DNA from: Haloarcula pelagica
Lineage (GTDB): Archaea > Halobacteriota > Halobacteria > Halobacteriales > Haloarculaceae
Direction: 5' to 3'
Length of the DNA stretch: 64,000 bases
Assembly: GCF_030127105.1 (NCBI RefSeq)
Contig: NZ_CP126161.1
Span: 1,798,001-1,862,000, forward strand
Within the stretch, counting starts at the first letter, position 1. Every line of letters starts with the position of its first letter. This document shows, piece by piece, positions 26,439 to 34,716 of this stretch. The notes under the pieces were generated by a model. That model worked only from the letters and a program-made list of their open reading frames with translations. It was not told the origin of the DNA and did no database searches. Made by a program: the position numbers and the translations under genes.

Positions 26439-27172
26439 ATATCGACATCGGCGAGCCACCAGGGCACCGCGATCCGGTCGGTGCCGGTCGTGACACGCAT
26501 CTGGACGGTCCGGTTTGTCCCGTCCGAGTCCCGTTCGTAGTGGTCGACGTATCTGACGACCCCGCCCCGGTCGACGTACACCCGGGAGCGGACCGCGACC
26601 GTCTGGTCCGGATCGCCCGCGGTGATCGGAACGTCCGTATCGTTGGTCGACAGCACCGCCAGCGTCCGGTCGTTCCGAGTGACGGTCCCGACCCGCTCGT
26701 AGTCGTAGTCGGTCAGAAAGACCCGAAGCAGTGTCACGCCCGAGAGCGTACTGACGTAGGGAACCGAGCCGTCGCTGGGCGTCGTGAAGTAGTCGCGGTT
26801 GGGGTCGTCCGAGACCGAGCGGTACAGCGTCCCGTCGGCGACGACAGCGTCGTCGGCCACCGGCCCGAGCGTCCGTCTGACACGGACGATATCAGCGTCC
26901 CGGTCGACCCAGACATCCCTGGTGTTGCGCGGCCCCTCCCGGACGACCCGCCGGTGGAAGTTCCGGCCCGCCAGCGCGGTGTCGTGGCGCACGAGGACAC
27001 GCTGGAGATCGACCGAGCCGTTCGCTCGCGGGAGTTCGACCGGCCGGTCCGTCGGCGTCTCGGGGAGCGGCGCCGGGGTCACCGTCCGGTCCGGACCGCC
27101 GGCGTCCGTCCCCAGGAACCCCGAACAGCCCGCCAGCAGGACGAGTCCGACGACTGCGAGCGGCCGCCACAT
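26426..27172 (-). CDS. Haloarchaeal lipoprotein
   Basis: 248 residues with a lipoprotein signal (RPLAVVGLVLLAGCSGFLG, Cys near residue 16) and a DUF7537-like extracellular domain rich in beta strands (VYVDRGGVVRYVDHYER). Such proteins resemble LolA/LppX-fold lipid or lipoprotein carriers, but that is inference. Divergent from the helicase gene. Confidence 0.78.
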   Translation of the reverse strand: MWRPLAVVGLVLLAGCSGFLGTDAGGPDRTVTPAPLPETPTDRPVELPRANGSVDLQRVLVRHDTALAGRNFHRRVVREGPRNTRDVWVDRDADIVRVRRTLGPVADDAVVADGTLYRSVSDDPNRDYFTTPSDGSVPYVSTLSGVTLLRVFLTDYDYERVGTVTRNDRTLAVLSTNDTDVPITAGDPDQTVAVRSRVYVDRGGVVRYVDHYERDSDGTNRTVQMRVTTGTDRIAVPWWLADVDIYAG

Positions 27173-27248
27173 GCCCCGATGGACGGACGCGGGCCGGAAG
27201 TAGCTGCCGGGGCGAACCCTTTTGCCCGAGAGCGGCCAACCAAGGCCC

Positions 27249-29441
27249 GTGGCGACGAGCGACGACGGCTACCTGCGGTATTTCCCCTACGAGGAGCCCT
27301 ACGACCACCAGCAGGAGGCGATGGCGACCATCTTCGAGGCGCTGGAGGACGGCCGGGACGTGCTCTTCGAGGGGGCCTGTGGCACCGGGAAGACACTTGC
27401 CTCCCTGGTCCCGGCGCTGGAACACGCCCGCGAGACGAACAAGACCGTCGTCATCACGACCAACGTCCACCAGCAGATGCGCCAGTTCGTGGCCGACGCC
27501 CGGGCGATCACCGACCAGGAGCGACTGCGGGCGGTCGTCTTCCGCGGGAAGGGGTCGATGTGTCACATCGACGTGGACTACGAGGAGTGTCAGGCCCTGC
27601 GGGACACGACCCGGGATCTGGTCGAGACCGAGCAGGACATCGCCGACCTCGAACAGCGCGAGGGGGAACTGCTCGAAGCCGGACAGGAGGGCAGCAGCGA
27701 GGCCATGGAGGCCCGGGACGCCGTCGTGGACGAACTCCGGGGGCTCCAGGACGACCTCGAAGAGCTGGAGTCGGAACGGTCGACCTGTGACCACTACTAC
27801 CGGAACCTCACCGAGAACACGGAGGCGTTCTACGGCTGGCTCTACGACGACGTGCGGACGCCCGACGATGTCTACGAGTACGCCCACGAGCGGGGGATGT
27901 GCGGCTACGAACTGCTGAAAGAGGGGATGGACGGGGTCGATCTGGTGGTCTGTAACTACCACCACCTGCTCGACCCGACGATCCGCGAGCAGTTCTTCCG
28001 GTGGCTGGGCCGAGACCCAGAAGACATCATCGCCGTCTTCGACGAGGCCCACAACGTCGAGTCCGCGGCCCGGGACCACGCCCGCCGCACGCTGACCGAG
28101 AACACGCTCGACCAGGCCATCGACGAACTCGACGGGGTCGACGACGACCGGGCCGGGGCGGCCGGGAACGTCCTGTCGACGTTCCGGGACGCACTGGTCG
28201 AGGCCTACGAGGAGAGTTTCGGGTTCGGGGATCGCGAGCAGGTCGACGACCACTGGGAGGACATCACCGTCGCCAACGACGATCGGAAAGACGACCTCAC
28301 GCTCGCCTTCCTCCAGGGGTACACCGGCCCCGGCTTCCACGAGGAACTGTCGACGGCGGTCGAACTGGGCCGGGATCTGGACGCCCGCTACGAGGAGCAG
28401 TTCAAGGAGGGGAAACTCGACACCCGCAAGGAGTGTCAGACCCTCCAGGCCGCTGCCTTCCTCGACGACTGGCTGGCCGAGAGCGACGAACACGGCCAGT
28501 ACCCAGTCGTCAGCGTCCGCCGGGACGAGAGCACCGACGCGGTGTACGGCCGGGCGGAACTCTACACCTGCATCCCCGAGGAAGTGACGCGAGACCTCTT
28601 CGAGGAGTTGCACGCGTCGGTACTGATGAGCGCCACGCTGCGGCCCTTCGACGTGACCGAGGACGTGGTCGGACTGGACGACCCGGTGACGATGGCCTAC
28701 GGCGCGCAGTTCCCCGAGGAGCGCCGGCGGACATACGCCGTCGACGGGCCGGCGCTCTTTTCGAGCGAGCGCGACGATCCACAGACACAGCAGACGATCG
28801 CCCGAACATTGGAGGACGTGATCCGGTTCACGCCGGGCAACACCCTCGTGTTCTGTCCGTCCTACAGCGAGGCCCGGCGCTACTACGAGATGGTCGCGGT
28901 CAGCGGGACCCGCTACCTCGACGAACCCGGCACGCAGGCCCGTGACCTCCGGGAGGCGTTCGTCGACGGCGACGACGGCGTCCTCTTTACCTCGCTGTGG
29001 GGGACCCTGGGCGAGGGGGTCAGCTACGACGGCGAGGACGCCCGGACCGTCGTGGTCGTCGGAGTCCCCTACCCCCACCTCGACGACCGGATGGAGGCCG
29101 TTCAGGACGCCTACGCGACCACCTTCGCCGACAGCGAGACCGGTACGACATCGGACGACGCGGGCTGGCGTTACGCCGTCGAGATCCCCACGGTCCGCAA
29201 GACGCGCCAGGCGCTCGGACGGGTGGTCCGCTCGCCAGACGACTTCGGCGCCCGCATCCTGCTCGACAAGCGCTACACCGAGGCCGCCGAGATGGAGATG
29301 CACGACTACGCGGTTCGGGGCACGTTCCCGCCGGAAGAACGCCGCGAGATGGTCGACATCGACCCCGAGAAACTGAAGTTCGCGATGCTGAACTTCTATC
29401 AGGACATGGGTGCATACGACGGCCCACCACCCAAGCCCTGA
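27249..29441 (+). CDS. XPD/DinG-type ATP-dependent DNA helicase
   Basis: 730-residue superfamily 2 helicase. Walker A is EGACGTGKTLAS, the DEAH box FDEAHNVESA, with LMSATLRPFD (motif III), FCPSYSEARRYY (IV), FTSLWGTLGEGVSYDG (V) and RKTRQALGRVVRSP (VI). Four cysteines between Walker A and DEAH (MCHID, EEC, TCDHYY, MCGYE) fit the Fe-S cluster of XPD. It unwinds DNA 5' to 3' in repair. GTG at 27249 is the preferred start; the upstream TTG is less likely. Confidence 0.9.
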   Translation: MATSDDGYLRYFPYEEPYDHQQEAMATIFEALEDGRDVLFEGACGTGKTLASLVPALEHARETNKTVVITTNVHQQMRQFVADARAITDQERLRAVVFRGKGSMCHIDVDYEECQALRDTTRDLVETEQDIADLEQREGELLEAGQEGSSEAMEARDAVVDELRGLQDDLEELESERSTCDHYYRNLTENTEAFYGWLYDDVRTPDDVYEYAHERGMCGYELLKEGMDGVDLVVCNYHHLLDPTIREQFFRWLGRDPEDIIAVFDEAHNVESAARDHARRTLTENTLDQAIDELDGVDDDRAGAAGNVLSTFRDALVEAYEESFGFGDREQVDDHWEDITVANDDRKDDLTLAFLQGYTGPGFHEELSTAVELGRDLDARYEEQFKEGKLDTRKECQTLQAAAFLDDWLAESDEHGQYPVVSVRRDESTDAVYGRAELYTCIPEEVTRDLFEELHASVLMSATLRPFDVTEDVVGLDDPVTMAYGAQFPEERRRTYAVDGPALFSSERDDPQTQQTIARTLEDVIRFTPGNTLVFCPSYSEARRYYEMVAVSGTRYLDEPGTQARDLREAFVDGDDGVLFTSLWGTLGEGVSYDGEDARTVVVVGVPYPHLDDRMEAVQDAYATTFADSETGTTSDDAGWRYAVEIPTVRKTRQALGRVVRSPDDFGARILLDKRYTEAAEMEMHDYAVRGTFPPEERREMVDIDPEKLKFAMLNFYQDMGAYDGPPPKP

Positions 29442-29481
29442 ACACGGGTTCGAGCGCAGCGACTGATCGTTTCGGCACGTC

Positions 29482-29487
29482 TTTTAT
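29482..29487 (+). promoter_or_regulatory. TATA box of HD-domain gene
   Basis: TTTTAT about 26 bases before the ATG at 29510. This spacing favours that ATG over the one at 29501 as a leaderless start. Confidence 0.45.
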
Positions 29488-29509
29488 CGACCGGGCCGAG
29501 ATGAATCCG

Positions 29510-30142
29510 ATGGCAGACGACTCCCTCCGAGCGGTCGCGCGGTCGTACTTCGCGGACTCGATGAGCCCCGCCCACGACTGGCACCACGTCCAGCGGGTCG
29601 AGGCGCTGGCCGAGCGCCTGACCGGCGAGTACGCCGTCGACGAGCGGACCGTCGAACTGGCGGTGTGGTTCCACGACATCGGTCGGGCGAGAGAAGACGC
29701 CGGCGAGATCGACGACCACGCGGCGTGGGGCGCTCGGGAGGCCGAGCGGGTGCTGGCCGAGCGCGGGGTCGCCGACGGGCGGATCGACACCGTGACACAG
29801 GCCATCAGGGCACATCGGTACTCCAACGCCGTCGAACCGGCGAGCCGCGCGGCCGAGATCCTCTGTGACGCCGACAACCTGGACGCGCTGGGTGCCGTCG
29901 GGGTCGCCCGCTCGTTCACCTACGGCGGGGAGTTGGGCGAGACGATCCACGATCCGGACCTGCCGCCCGAAGCGGACCCGACGGCGGCCGGACAGAGCCA
30001 GTACAACCACCTCCACAAGAAGATCCTGGACCTGCCCGAACGGATGTACACCGACGCCGGCCGGGACATCGCCGAGGACCGCCGGGCGTTCGTCGAGCGG
30101 TTCGTCGACCGCTTCGACGCCGAGGTCGACGGGCGTCGTTAG
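29510..30142 (+). CDS. HD-domain phosphohydrolase
   Basis: 210 residues. HD-superfamily metal ligands: the His in HDWHHVQRVEAL, the HD pair in VWFHDIGRA, the His pair region IDDHAAWGA and AIRAHRYSN, and the Asp in CDADNLDALG. Similar proteins are uncharacterised phosphohydrolases (YedJ-like), probably acting on nucleotides. Its stop overlaps the converging cupin gene by four bases. Confidence 0.85.
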   Translation: MADDSLRAVARSYFADSMSPAHDWHHVQRVEALAERLTGEYAVDERTVELAVWFHDIGRAREDAGEIDDHAAWGAREAERVLAERGVADGRIDTVTQAIRAHRYSNAVEPASRAAEILCDADNLDALGAVGVARSFTYGGELGETIHDPDLPPEADPTAAGQSQYNHLHKKILDLPERMYTDAGRDIAEDRRAFVERFVDRFDAEVDGRR

Positions 30143-30618
30143 AGGTCCGGTTCCAGTTCGGTCCCGCAATCGGGACAGACGAGCAGGAAACCCTCGTCGG
30201 CCGGTGCGAGCGCGAGAACGTCGCTGTCACAGTCGGGACAGGGCTGTGCGACGCGGCTCTCGGTGGTCTCTTTAGGTGCGCCGAGTGCCAGCGCGACGAC
30301 CTGCTCGTCGCTCTCGTTGCGCCCCTGCTGGTAGTCCCCAGGTGCGAACCGGACCGCTTCGCCCGGGCCGACGGTGACCGTCTCGCTCTCGCCGGCGGGA
30401 TCACTCCGGTACTCGAAGGTCGCAGTCCCTTCGACGACGTAGAACAGTTCCTCCTGGTCAAGGTGGGCGTGCAGCCCGCCGGAGAAGCCCTCGCCCGGCT
30501 CCAGAACGTAGCGGTTGATCGCCACGTCGGTCGCGCCCAGCGGGTCCGCGAGCCCGCGTCGGTCGACATCGCCACCCAGCGACTGCGGTTCGACTTCGTC
30601 TACGGAGACGTGCTCCAT
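30139..30618 (-). CDS. Cupin protein with zinc ribbon
   Basis: 159 residues. The cupin barrel (about 30-115) has the metal motif GLHAHLDQEELFYVVEGTAT (HxHxxxxE) and a second motif FAPGDYQQGRNE. A C-terminal zinc ribbon follows (CPDCDSDVLAL, then VCPDCGTELEPDL). Such fusions are common in haloarchaea, with unknown ligands. Starts at MEHVSVDEVEP, divergent from serB. Confidence 0.85.
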   Translation of the reverse strand: MEHVSVDEVEPQSLGGDVDRRGLADPLGATDVAINRYVLEPGEGFSGGLHAHLDQEELFYVVEGTATFEYRSDPAGESETVTVGPGEAVRFAPGDYQQGRNESDEQVVALALGAPKETTESRVAQPCPDCDSDVLALAPADEGFLLVCPDCGTELEPDL

Positions 30619-30712
30619 AGCGGGTGTCGGGGACCGGACGACAAAAACGCCGTCCCAAACGACCCGGCGGAAACCGGATAGTTTGAAGGGCTCCACGCGA
30701 AACGGGCGGGTA

Positions 30713-31345
30713 ATGCTAGTCGCGTTCGACTTCGACGGGACCCTCTCGGACTCGGAGATGACGGTCCTGCTCGGCAACCAGAACGGCACGGCCGCCGACA
30801 TGGAATCGATCACGGAGCGGGCGATGAACGACGAGATCGAATACGCGGAGAGCCTGCGCCAGCGGTGTGCGCTGCTCGCGGACCTCCCGGACGAGCAGGC
30901 CCAGGCCGCCTTCGACCAGGTCGAACTCCGACCCGGCGCCGCCGATGTCATCGCGGCGCTCCGGGACGCCGGCGTCCACGTCGTCATCCTCACGGGCGGC
31001 TTCGAGCGGGGCGTCCAGGCGGCGCTCGACCGGGAGGGCGTCGCGGTCGACGCCATCGTCGCCAACCGCCTGCCGGTCGCCGACGGGAGACTCACCGGCG
31101 ATGTCGAGGGGCCGCTGATCGAGGGGACGAAAGACGACGCCATGGAGGTCGCGACGGCGATCCTGGGCGAGGACCGGACGGCGACCGTCGCGGTCGGCGA
31201 CGGGGCCAACGACCTGCCGATGCTGGAAGTGGCCGGGCTCGCCATCGGGTTCGAGCCGAAACCGGCCGTCGAGCCGTCGTGTGACGAAGTCGTCTCGACG
31301 ATGGCGGAACTCCGGGAACTCCTGGAGAGCGAGGGGATTCTGTAA
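30713..31345 (+). CDS. serB: Phosphoserine phosphatase (HAD family)
   Basis: 210-residue HAD hydrolase for the last step of serine synthesis. Motif I is FDFDGTLSDSE (nucleophile and acid Asp), motif II VVILTGGFERG, motif III Lys in EGTKDDAME, and motif IV AVGDGANDLPML. The cap with ERAMNDEIEYAESLRQR matches SerB. The partner enzyme SerA lies at 55904-57490. Other HAD phosphatases share these motifs, but SerB is the best fit. Confidence 0.88.
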   Translation: MLVAFDFDGTLSDSEMTVLLGNQNGTAADMESITERAMNDEIEYAESLRQRCALLADLPDEQAQAAFDQVELRPGAADVIAALRDAGVHVVILTGGFERGVQAALDREGVAVDAIVANRLPVADGRLTGDVEGPLIEGTKDDAMEVATAILGEDRTATVAVGDGANDLPMLEVAGLAIGFEPKPAVEPSCDEVVSTMAELRELLESEGIL

Positions 31346-31356
31346 CCCGCTGAAGC

Positions 31357-31497
31357 TCAGCGGTCGGGTTCGACTGTGCTACAGCCACAGGCTGGACAGT
31401 TCGTCCGTCGCTCGTCGAAGGACAGTCGACAGTACCGACAGACGTAGGTTCGAGCCTGGCTGCGGACGGTGTCGGTGAGGCACCGGATGATGGACAT
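31357..31497 (-). CDS. Small CPxCG zinc-ribbon protein
   Basis: 46 residues: MSIIRCLTDTV, then two zinc knuckles YVCRYCRLSF and NCPACGCSTVE. It belongs to the many tiny CPxCG-type zinc proteins of haloarchaea, several of which affect motility, biofilm or stress in Haloferax. An inverted repeat and TATA-like sequences lie 50-110 bp upstream. Specific role unknown. Confidence 0.7.
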   Translation of the reverse strand: MSIIRCLTDTVRSQARTYVCRYCRLSFDERRTNCPACGCSTVEPDR

Positions 31498-31583
31498 GGT
31501 TGACTCCGCGGTTGGCGGCTCGTGCCAACCGACAGCGGCATCGTTGGGACAGGGCCCGTATATTTCTTCGTCTTATACAACTA

Positions 31584-31610
31584 TGTTCGTTCTAGTACGT
31601 TATACGAACA
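31584..31610. promoter_or_regulatory. Inverted repeat, likely operator
   Basis: TGTTCGT and ACGAACA, perfect seven-base arms, flank 13 bases in an AT-rich patch. On the minus strand it lies just upstream of TTGTATAA (about 31571-31579), the probable promoter of the small zinc-ribbon gene. Confidence 0.45.
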
Positions 31611-31722
31611 CAAATATCGGGCAACAGTGGACAGTGTCTGTGGGGAGAGTTTCGGTCACTGCCGTTCGACTGCCCGAGTCGGCCCGGCCGACCCGTAGAG
31701 TCCGTGCCGGCGTGTGGGTGTT

Positions 31723-32010
31723 TCAATCGTCGTCGAGGACTCGCTCGTGGTACTGGCTGAGAAACGTCGCCCGGTCGGTCCGGCCGGCGTCGGCCGCCAC
31801 GAGCGTCGCTTCGAGGCCGTCGCGGGGCTGGTGACAGCAGTCCTCGTAACAGTCCGTACAGAGGTACTCGAACGCCTTGTCGTCCCGGTCCCAGCGGTCG
31901 CCGTGTTTGTCGTACTCCCGGGCGGCCTCGCGTGCGACCGTCTCGCCACAGGCGATACAGGTCACTTCCTCGTCGGGGTCGACCCACATCTTCCCGAGGT
32001 GGGCCGTCAT
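31723..32010 (-). CDS. Zinc-finger protein, conserved haloarchaeal
   Basis: 95 residues with CIACGETVAREAAREYDKHG and YLCTDCYEDCCHQPRDGLE, together a likely CxxC...CxxC zinc site. The rest is acidic. Its ATG overlaps the TGA of a possible 47-codon gene just upstream (ATGA). DUF7562-like as I recall; no function known. Confidence 0.72.
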   Translation of the reverse strand: MTAHLGKMWVDPDEEVTCIACGETVAREAAREYDKHGDRWDRDDKAFEYLCTDCYEDCCHQPRDGLEATLVAADAGRTDRATFLSQYHERVLDDD

Positions 32011-32150
32011 CGGTCTCCCTCCCCGGCAGTGTCAGACATCGTGCAGGCGGTCGCCGTGGCGTTCCAGCGTGGTTCGTGGCCGGCGACAGTCTCGTCGAGG
32101 AGGGGCAAGAGCCCTCCGCGGTCACCGGTCGAGGAGTGGTGCTGTTGCAT
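32007..32150 (-). CDS. Possible small protein coupled to zinc-finger gene
   Basis: A 47-codon frame (starting MQQHHSSTGDRGG) whose TGA overlaps the ATG of the zinc-finger gene as ATGA. TATTTAGG about 32213-32220 on the minus strand could be its TATA box. The sequence shows no domain. The coupled overlap is the main reason to list it. Confidence 0.4.
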   Translation of the reverse strand: MQQHHSSTGDRGGLLPLLDETVAGHEPRWNATATACTMSDTAGEGDR

Positions 32151-32312
32151 AGCTCACACTGTGGTAGTTCTCGGTCTGTGACGGTAGGACCGCTGCCTCA
32201 CCAGTGGTGGCCCCTAAATACGGGGCGTGAGACGAGCGGGACCGCCGACCGCTCACGCCGTCGGCACCGCGACGGGCGGTAGCCAGAAGTGGGTACAGTC
32301 CTGAGCCCCGCT

Positions 32313-32786
32313 ATGGTCGTCGAGCCTGCAGCGTCGGTCGGTGTCGCGTTAAGAATCGTCCTCGGGGTCTTCGCGGGCGTCGTCGCGACGCTGGGGATGG
32401 ACCTCGTGATGGCACGGTTGCCGGAAGGCGGGACGCCGCCGACGGTCGCTGCGGGCGTCCTCACCGAGCAGTCGCCCGACACCGCACCCGAACGGCTGGC
32501 GTCGGCGGTCCACTACGTCGCCGGCGGCGGGACCGGGCCGCTGTTCGTCACGCTGCTCTTTCTCGTCGAGGGGCTGCTGGGCGGCGTCTCGGCGGTGAGC
32601 TATCTGGTGACGACGGTCGTGCTCTTCGCGCTGATGGTGGCGTTTTTCGTCGGCGTCGTCTTGCCCCGGCCGGGGCTGGCCCGCCAGCGCGTGAGCGCGA
32701 TCGGCCGGGACTGGGCGCTGTCGGCCGCGGCGTATCTCGTCGTACTGGTCCCGCTGGTGTGGGTCGGGACTGGGCTACTGCCGTAA
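32313..32786 (+). CDS. Four-helix membrane protein
   Basis: 157 residues with about four membrane helices (10-33, 70-90, 95-118, 133-155). The loop PTVAAGVLTEQSPDTAPERL lies between the first two. Starts at ATG 32313; a GTG 24 bases upstream is possible. Family not recognised. Converges with the sulfhydrylase gene, stops one base apart. Confidence 0.7.
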   Translation: MVVEPAASVGVALRIVLGVFAGVVATLGMDLVMARLPEGGTPPTVAAGVLTEQSPDTAPERLASAVHYVAGGGTGPLFVTLLFLVEGLLGGVSAVSYLVTTVVLFALMVAFFVGVVLPRPGLARQRVSAIGRDWALSAAAYLVVLVPLVWVGTGLLP

Positions 32787-32787
32787 C

Positions 32788-34089
32788 TCAGCGGGTGGCC
32801 TGGCCGATCGCCTGGTCGAGGTCGGCCTCGATGTCCGCGACGGACTCGGTCCCGACCGAGAGTCGGACCATGTCGTCCGTGACGCCGGCGGCGGCCTTCT
32901 CCTCGTCGGAGAGTTGCTGGTGGGTCGTCGAGGACGGGTGGATGATCAGCGTCTTCGCGTCGCCGACGTTGGCCAGGAGGCTGGCGATCTCGGTCGACTC
33001 GACGGTCGTCCGGGCGGCGTCGTAGCCGTCCGCGAGGCCGAACGTGATCATGCCGCCGTAGCCGCCGTCGAGGTACTCGCTCGCGGTGTCGTGGGTCTCG
33101 TGGTCGTCCAGCCCGGGGTAGGTGACCCAGGAGACTTCGGGGTGGTCGTCGAGGAACTCGGCGACCGCCATCGCGTTCTCGCAGTGGCGGTCCATCCGGG
33201 TGGGCAGCGTCTCCAGGCCCTGCATCGTCTGCCAGGCGTCGAAGGGGGACTGCTGGCAGCCCAGGTCCCGCAGGCCACGGGCGATGGCAGCGTAGGTGAA
33301 GGCGGCGTCGCCGAAGCGGTCCCGGAAGTTCACGCCGTGGTAGGCGGGGTTGTCGCCGGCGATCTCGGGGAACTTCTCGGCGTGTTCGTCCCAGGGGAAC
33401 GAGCCGCCGTCGACCAGCACCCCGCCGACGGTCGTCCCGTGGCCGTGGATCCACTTCGTCGTCGAGTTCCAGACCAGGTCCGCGCCGTGTTCGATCGGGT
33501 TACAGAGGTACGGCGTGGCGAACGTGTTGTCGACGAAGAAGGGGACGCCGTGGTCGTGGGCGATCTCGGCCAGACGCTCGAAGTCCGGCGTGACGAGCGC
33601 GGGGTTGCCGATGGTCTCACAGTGGACGTAGGCGGTGTCCTCGTCGATGGCCTCGGCGTAGGCGTCGTAGTCCAGCGTGTCGACGAAGCGGGTCTCGACC
33701 CCGTTTCGCGGTGCCGTGTGGGTGTAGTAGGTGTATGTCCCGCCGTACAGCGAGGAGGCGGTGACGACGTTGTCGCCGACATCCGCAAGCAGGAAGGTCG
33801 CGAGGTTCAGCGACGCCATCCCGGAGGCGGTGGCGACCGCGCCGACGCCGCCCTCCAGTTTCGCCAGGCGCTCCTGGAGCATTCCGACGGTCGGGTTCAT
33901 CAGCCGGGAGTAGATGTGACCCGGTTTCTCCAGGGCGAACTGCTGTGCGGCGTCCTCGGCGTCCTCGAAGACGTAGGATGTCGTCTGGTACAGTGGCGGG
34001 GCACGCGAGCCGGTGGCCGGGTCGGGCTCCTCCTGTCCGACGTGCAGTGCGTTGGTCTCGAATCCGCGTTCGGTGTCGTCGTCGCTCAT
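32788..34089 (-). CDS. metY: O-acetylhomoserine sulfhydrylase family protein
   Basis: 433-residue PLP enzyme of the Cys/Met metabolism family, joining sulfide or methanethiol to O-acetylhomoserine. Features: ALHVGQEEPDPATGSRAPPL at the N-terminus, TSYVFEDAEDAA, YSRLMNPT, ASGMASLNLATF, and PLP lysine in NSTTKWIHGHGT. The length and GSRAPPLYQTTSY start fit MetY rather than cystathionine gamma-synthase. Monocistronic. Confidence 0.9.
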   Translation of the reverse strand: MSDDDTERGFETNALHVGQEEPDPATGSRAPPLYQTTSYVFEDAEDAAQQFALEKPGHIYSRLMNPTVGMLQERLAKLEGGVGAVATASGMASLNLATFLLADVGDNVVTASSLYGGTYTYYTHTAPRNGVETRFVDTLDYDAYAEAIDEDTAYVHCETIGNPALVTPDFERLAEIAHDHGVPFFVDNTFATPYLCNPIEHGADLVWNSTTKWIHGHGTTVGGVLVDGGSFPWDEHAEKFPEIAGDNPAYHGVNFRDRFGDAAFTYAAIARGLRDLGCQQSPFDAWQTMQGLETLPTRMDRHCENAMAVAEFLDDHPEVSWVTYPGLDDHETHDTASEYLDGGYGGMITFGLADGYDAARTTVESTEIASLLANVGDAKTLIIHPSSTTHQQLSDEEKAAAGVTDDMVRLSVGTESVADIEADLDQAIGQATR

Positions 34090-34182
34090 ACGTCCGACAC
34101 CTCGCCCGGCGTGGTCTTAAACCCCGATTCCTCCGGTTACCCCGGCCACTGCTCGGAGATACCGGCGAATTTTCCGGAACAG

Positions 34183-34635
34183 TCACTCCGACAGCGACCC
34201 TTCGTAGGACTGGTCACGCCCGACGACGGTCTCGGGATCGAACCGAACGAGCGAGTAGCCGTCGGCGGCCAGCCCGCGGAACCGCTCGTCCCACTCCGAT
34301 CGGTCCGGGCCGAGATACGACGACAAGAGGCGGTCGGCACGCTCGGGATCGTACGGTTCGAGCGACGCGTGCCCGCGCATCCCGACGTGTTCGACGCGGC
34401 CCGACCGCGGATCGAAGTCGACGACGGCGAGCGCCGACTCGGGGAACTGCCGGACGCGATCGGGGTAGGATCGGGCGTCCTCCTGAGCGACGAGCCACAC
34501 GCGGCCGTCTTCCCACAGGAACCACAGCGGCGACACCCGGGGGCCAGATCCGGAGGACTGGGCGAGAAAACAGAACAGCGGGCGGTCGAGAAAGTCGTCG
34601 ACGGGGACCGAGAGGGTGTTCTCGACGATCTCCAT
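34183..34635 (-). CDS. Pyridoxamine 5'-phosphate oxidase-like protein
   Basis: 150-residue split-barrel flavin or F420-binding protein. Visible core: DDFLDRPLFCFLAQSSGSGP, VSPLWFLWEDGRVWLVA and RDVRQF-like SYPDRVRQFPESALAVVDFD. Such proteins bind FMN, F420 or heme and act as oxidoreductases; cofactor not resolved. Alone between metY and polB. Confidence 0.82.
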   Translation of the reverse strand: MEIVENTLSVPVDDFLDRPLFCFLAQSSGSGPRVSPLWFLWEDGRVWLVAQEDARSYPDRVRQFPESALAVVDFDPRSGRVEHVGMRGHASLEPYDPERADRLLSSYLGPDRSEWDERFRGLAADGYSLVRFDPETVVGRDQSYEGSLSE

Positions 34636-34716
34636 GGGAAGCGTTCGGGAGCGTGGCTGAAATACGTTGGAGTGTGTTCGCCGTCGGCGACGCGGTTCTC
34701 CGGTCGAAAACGGTGG

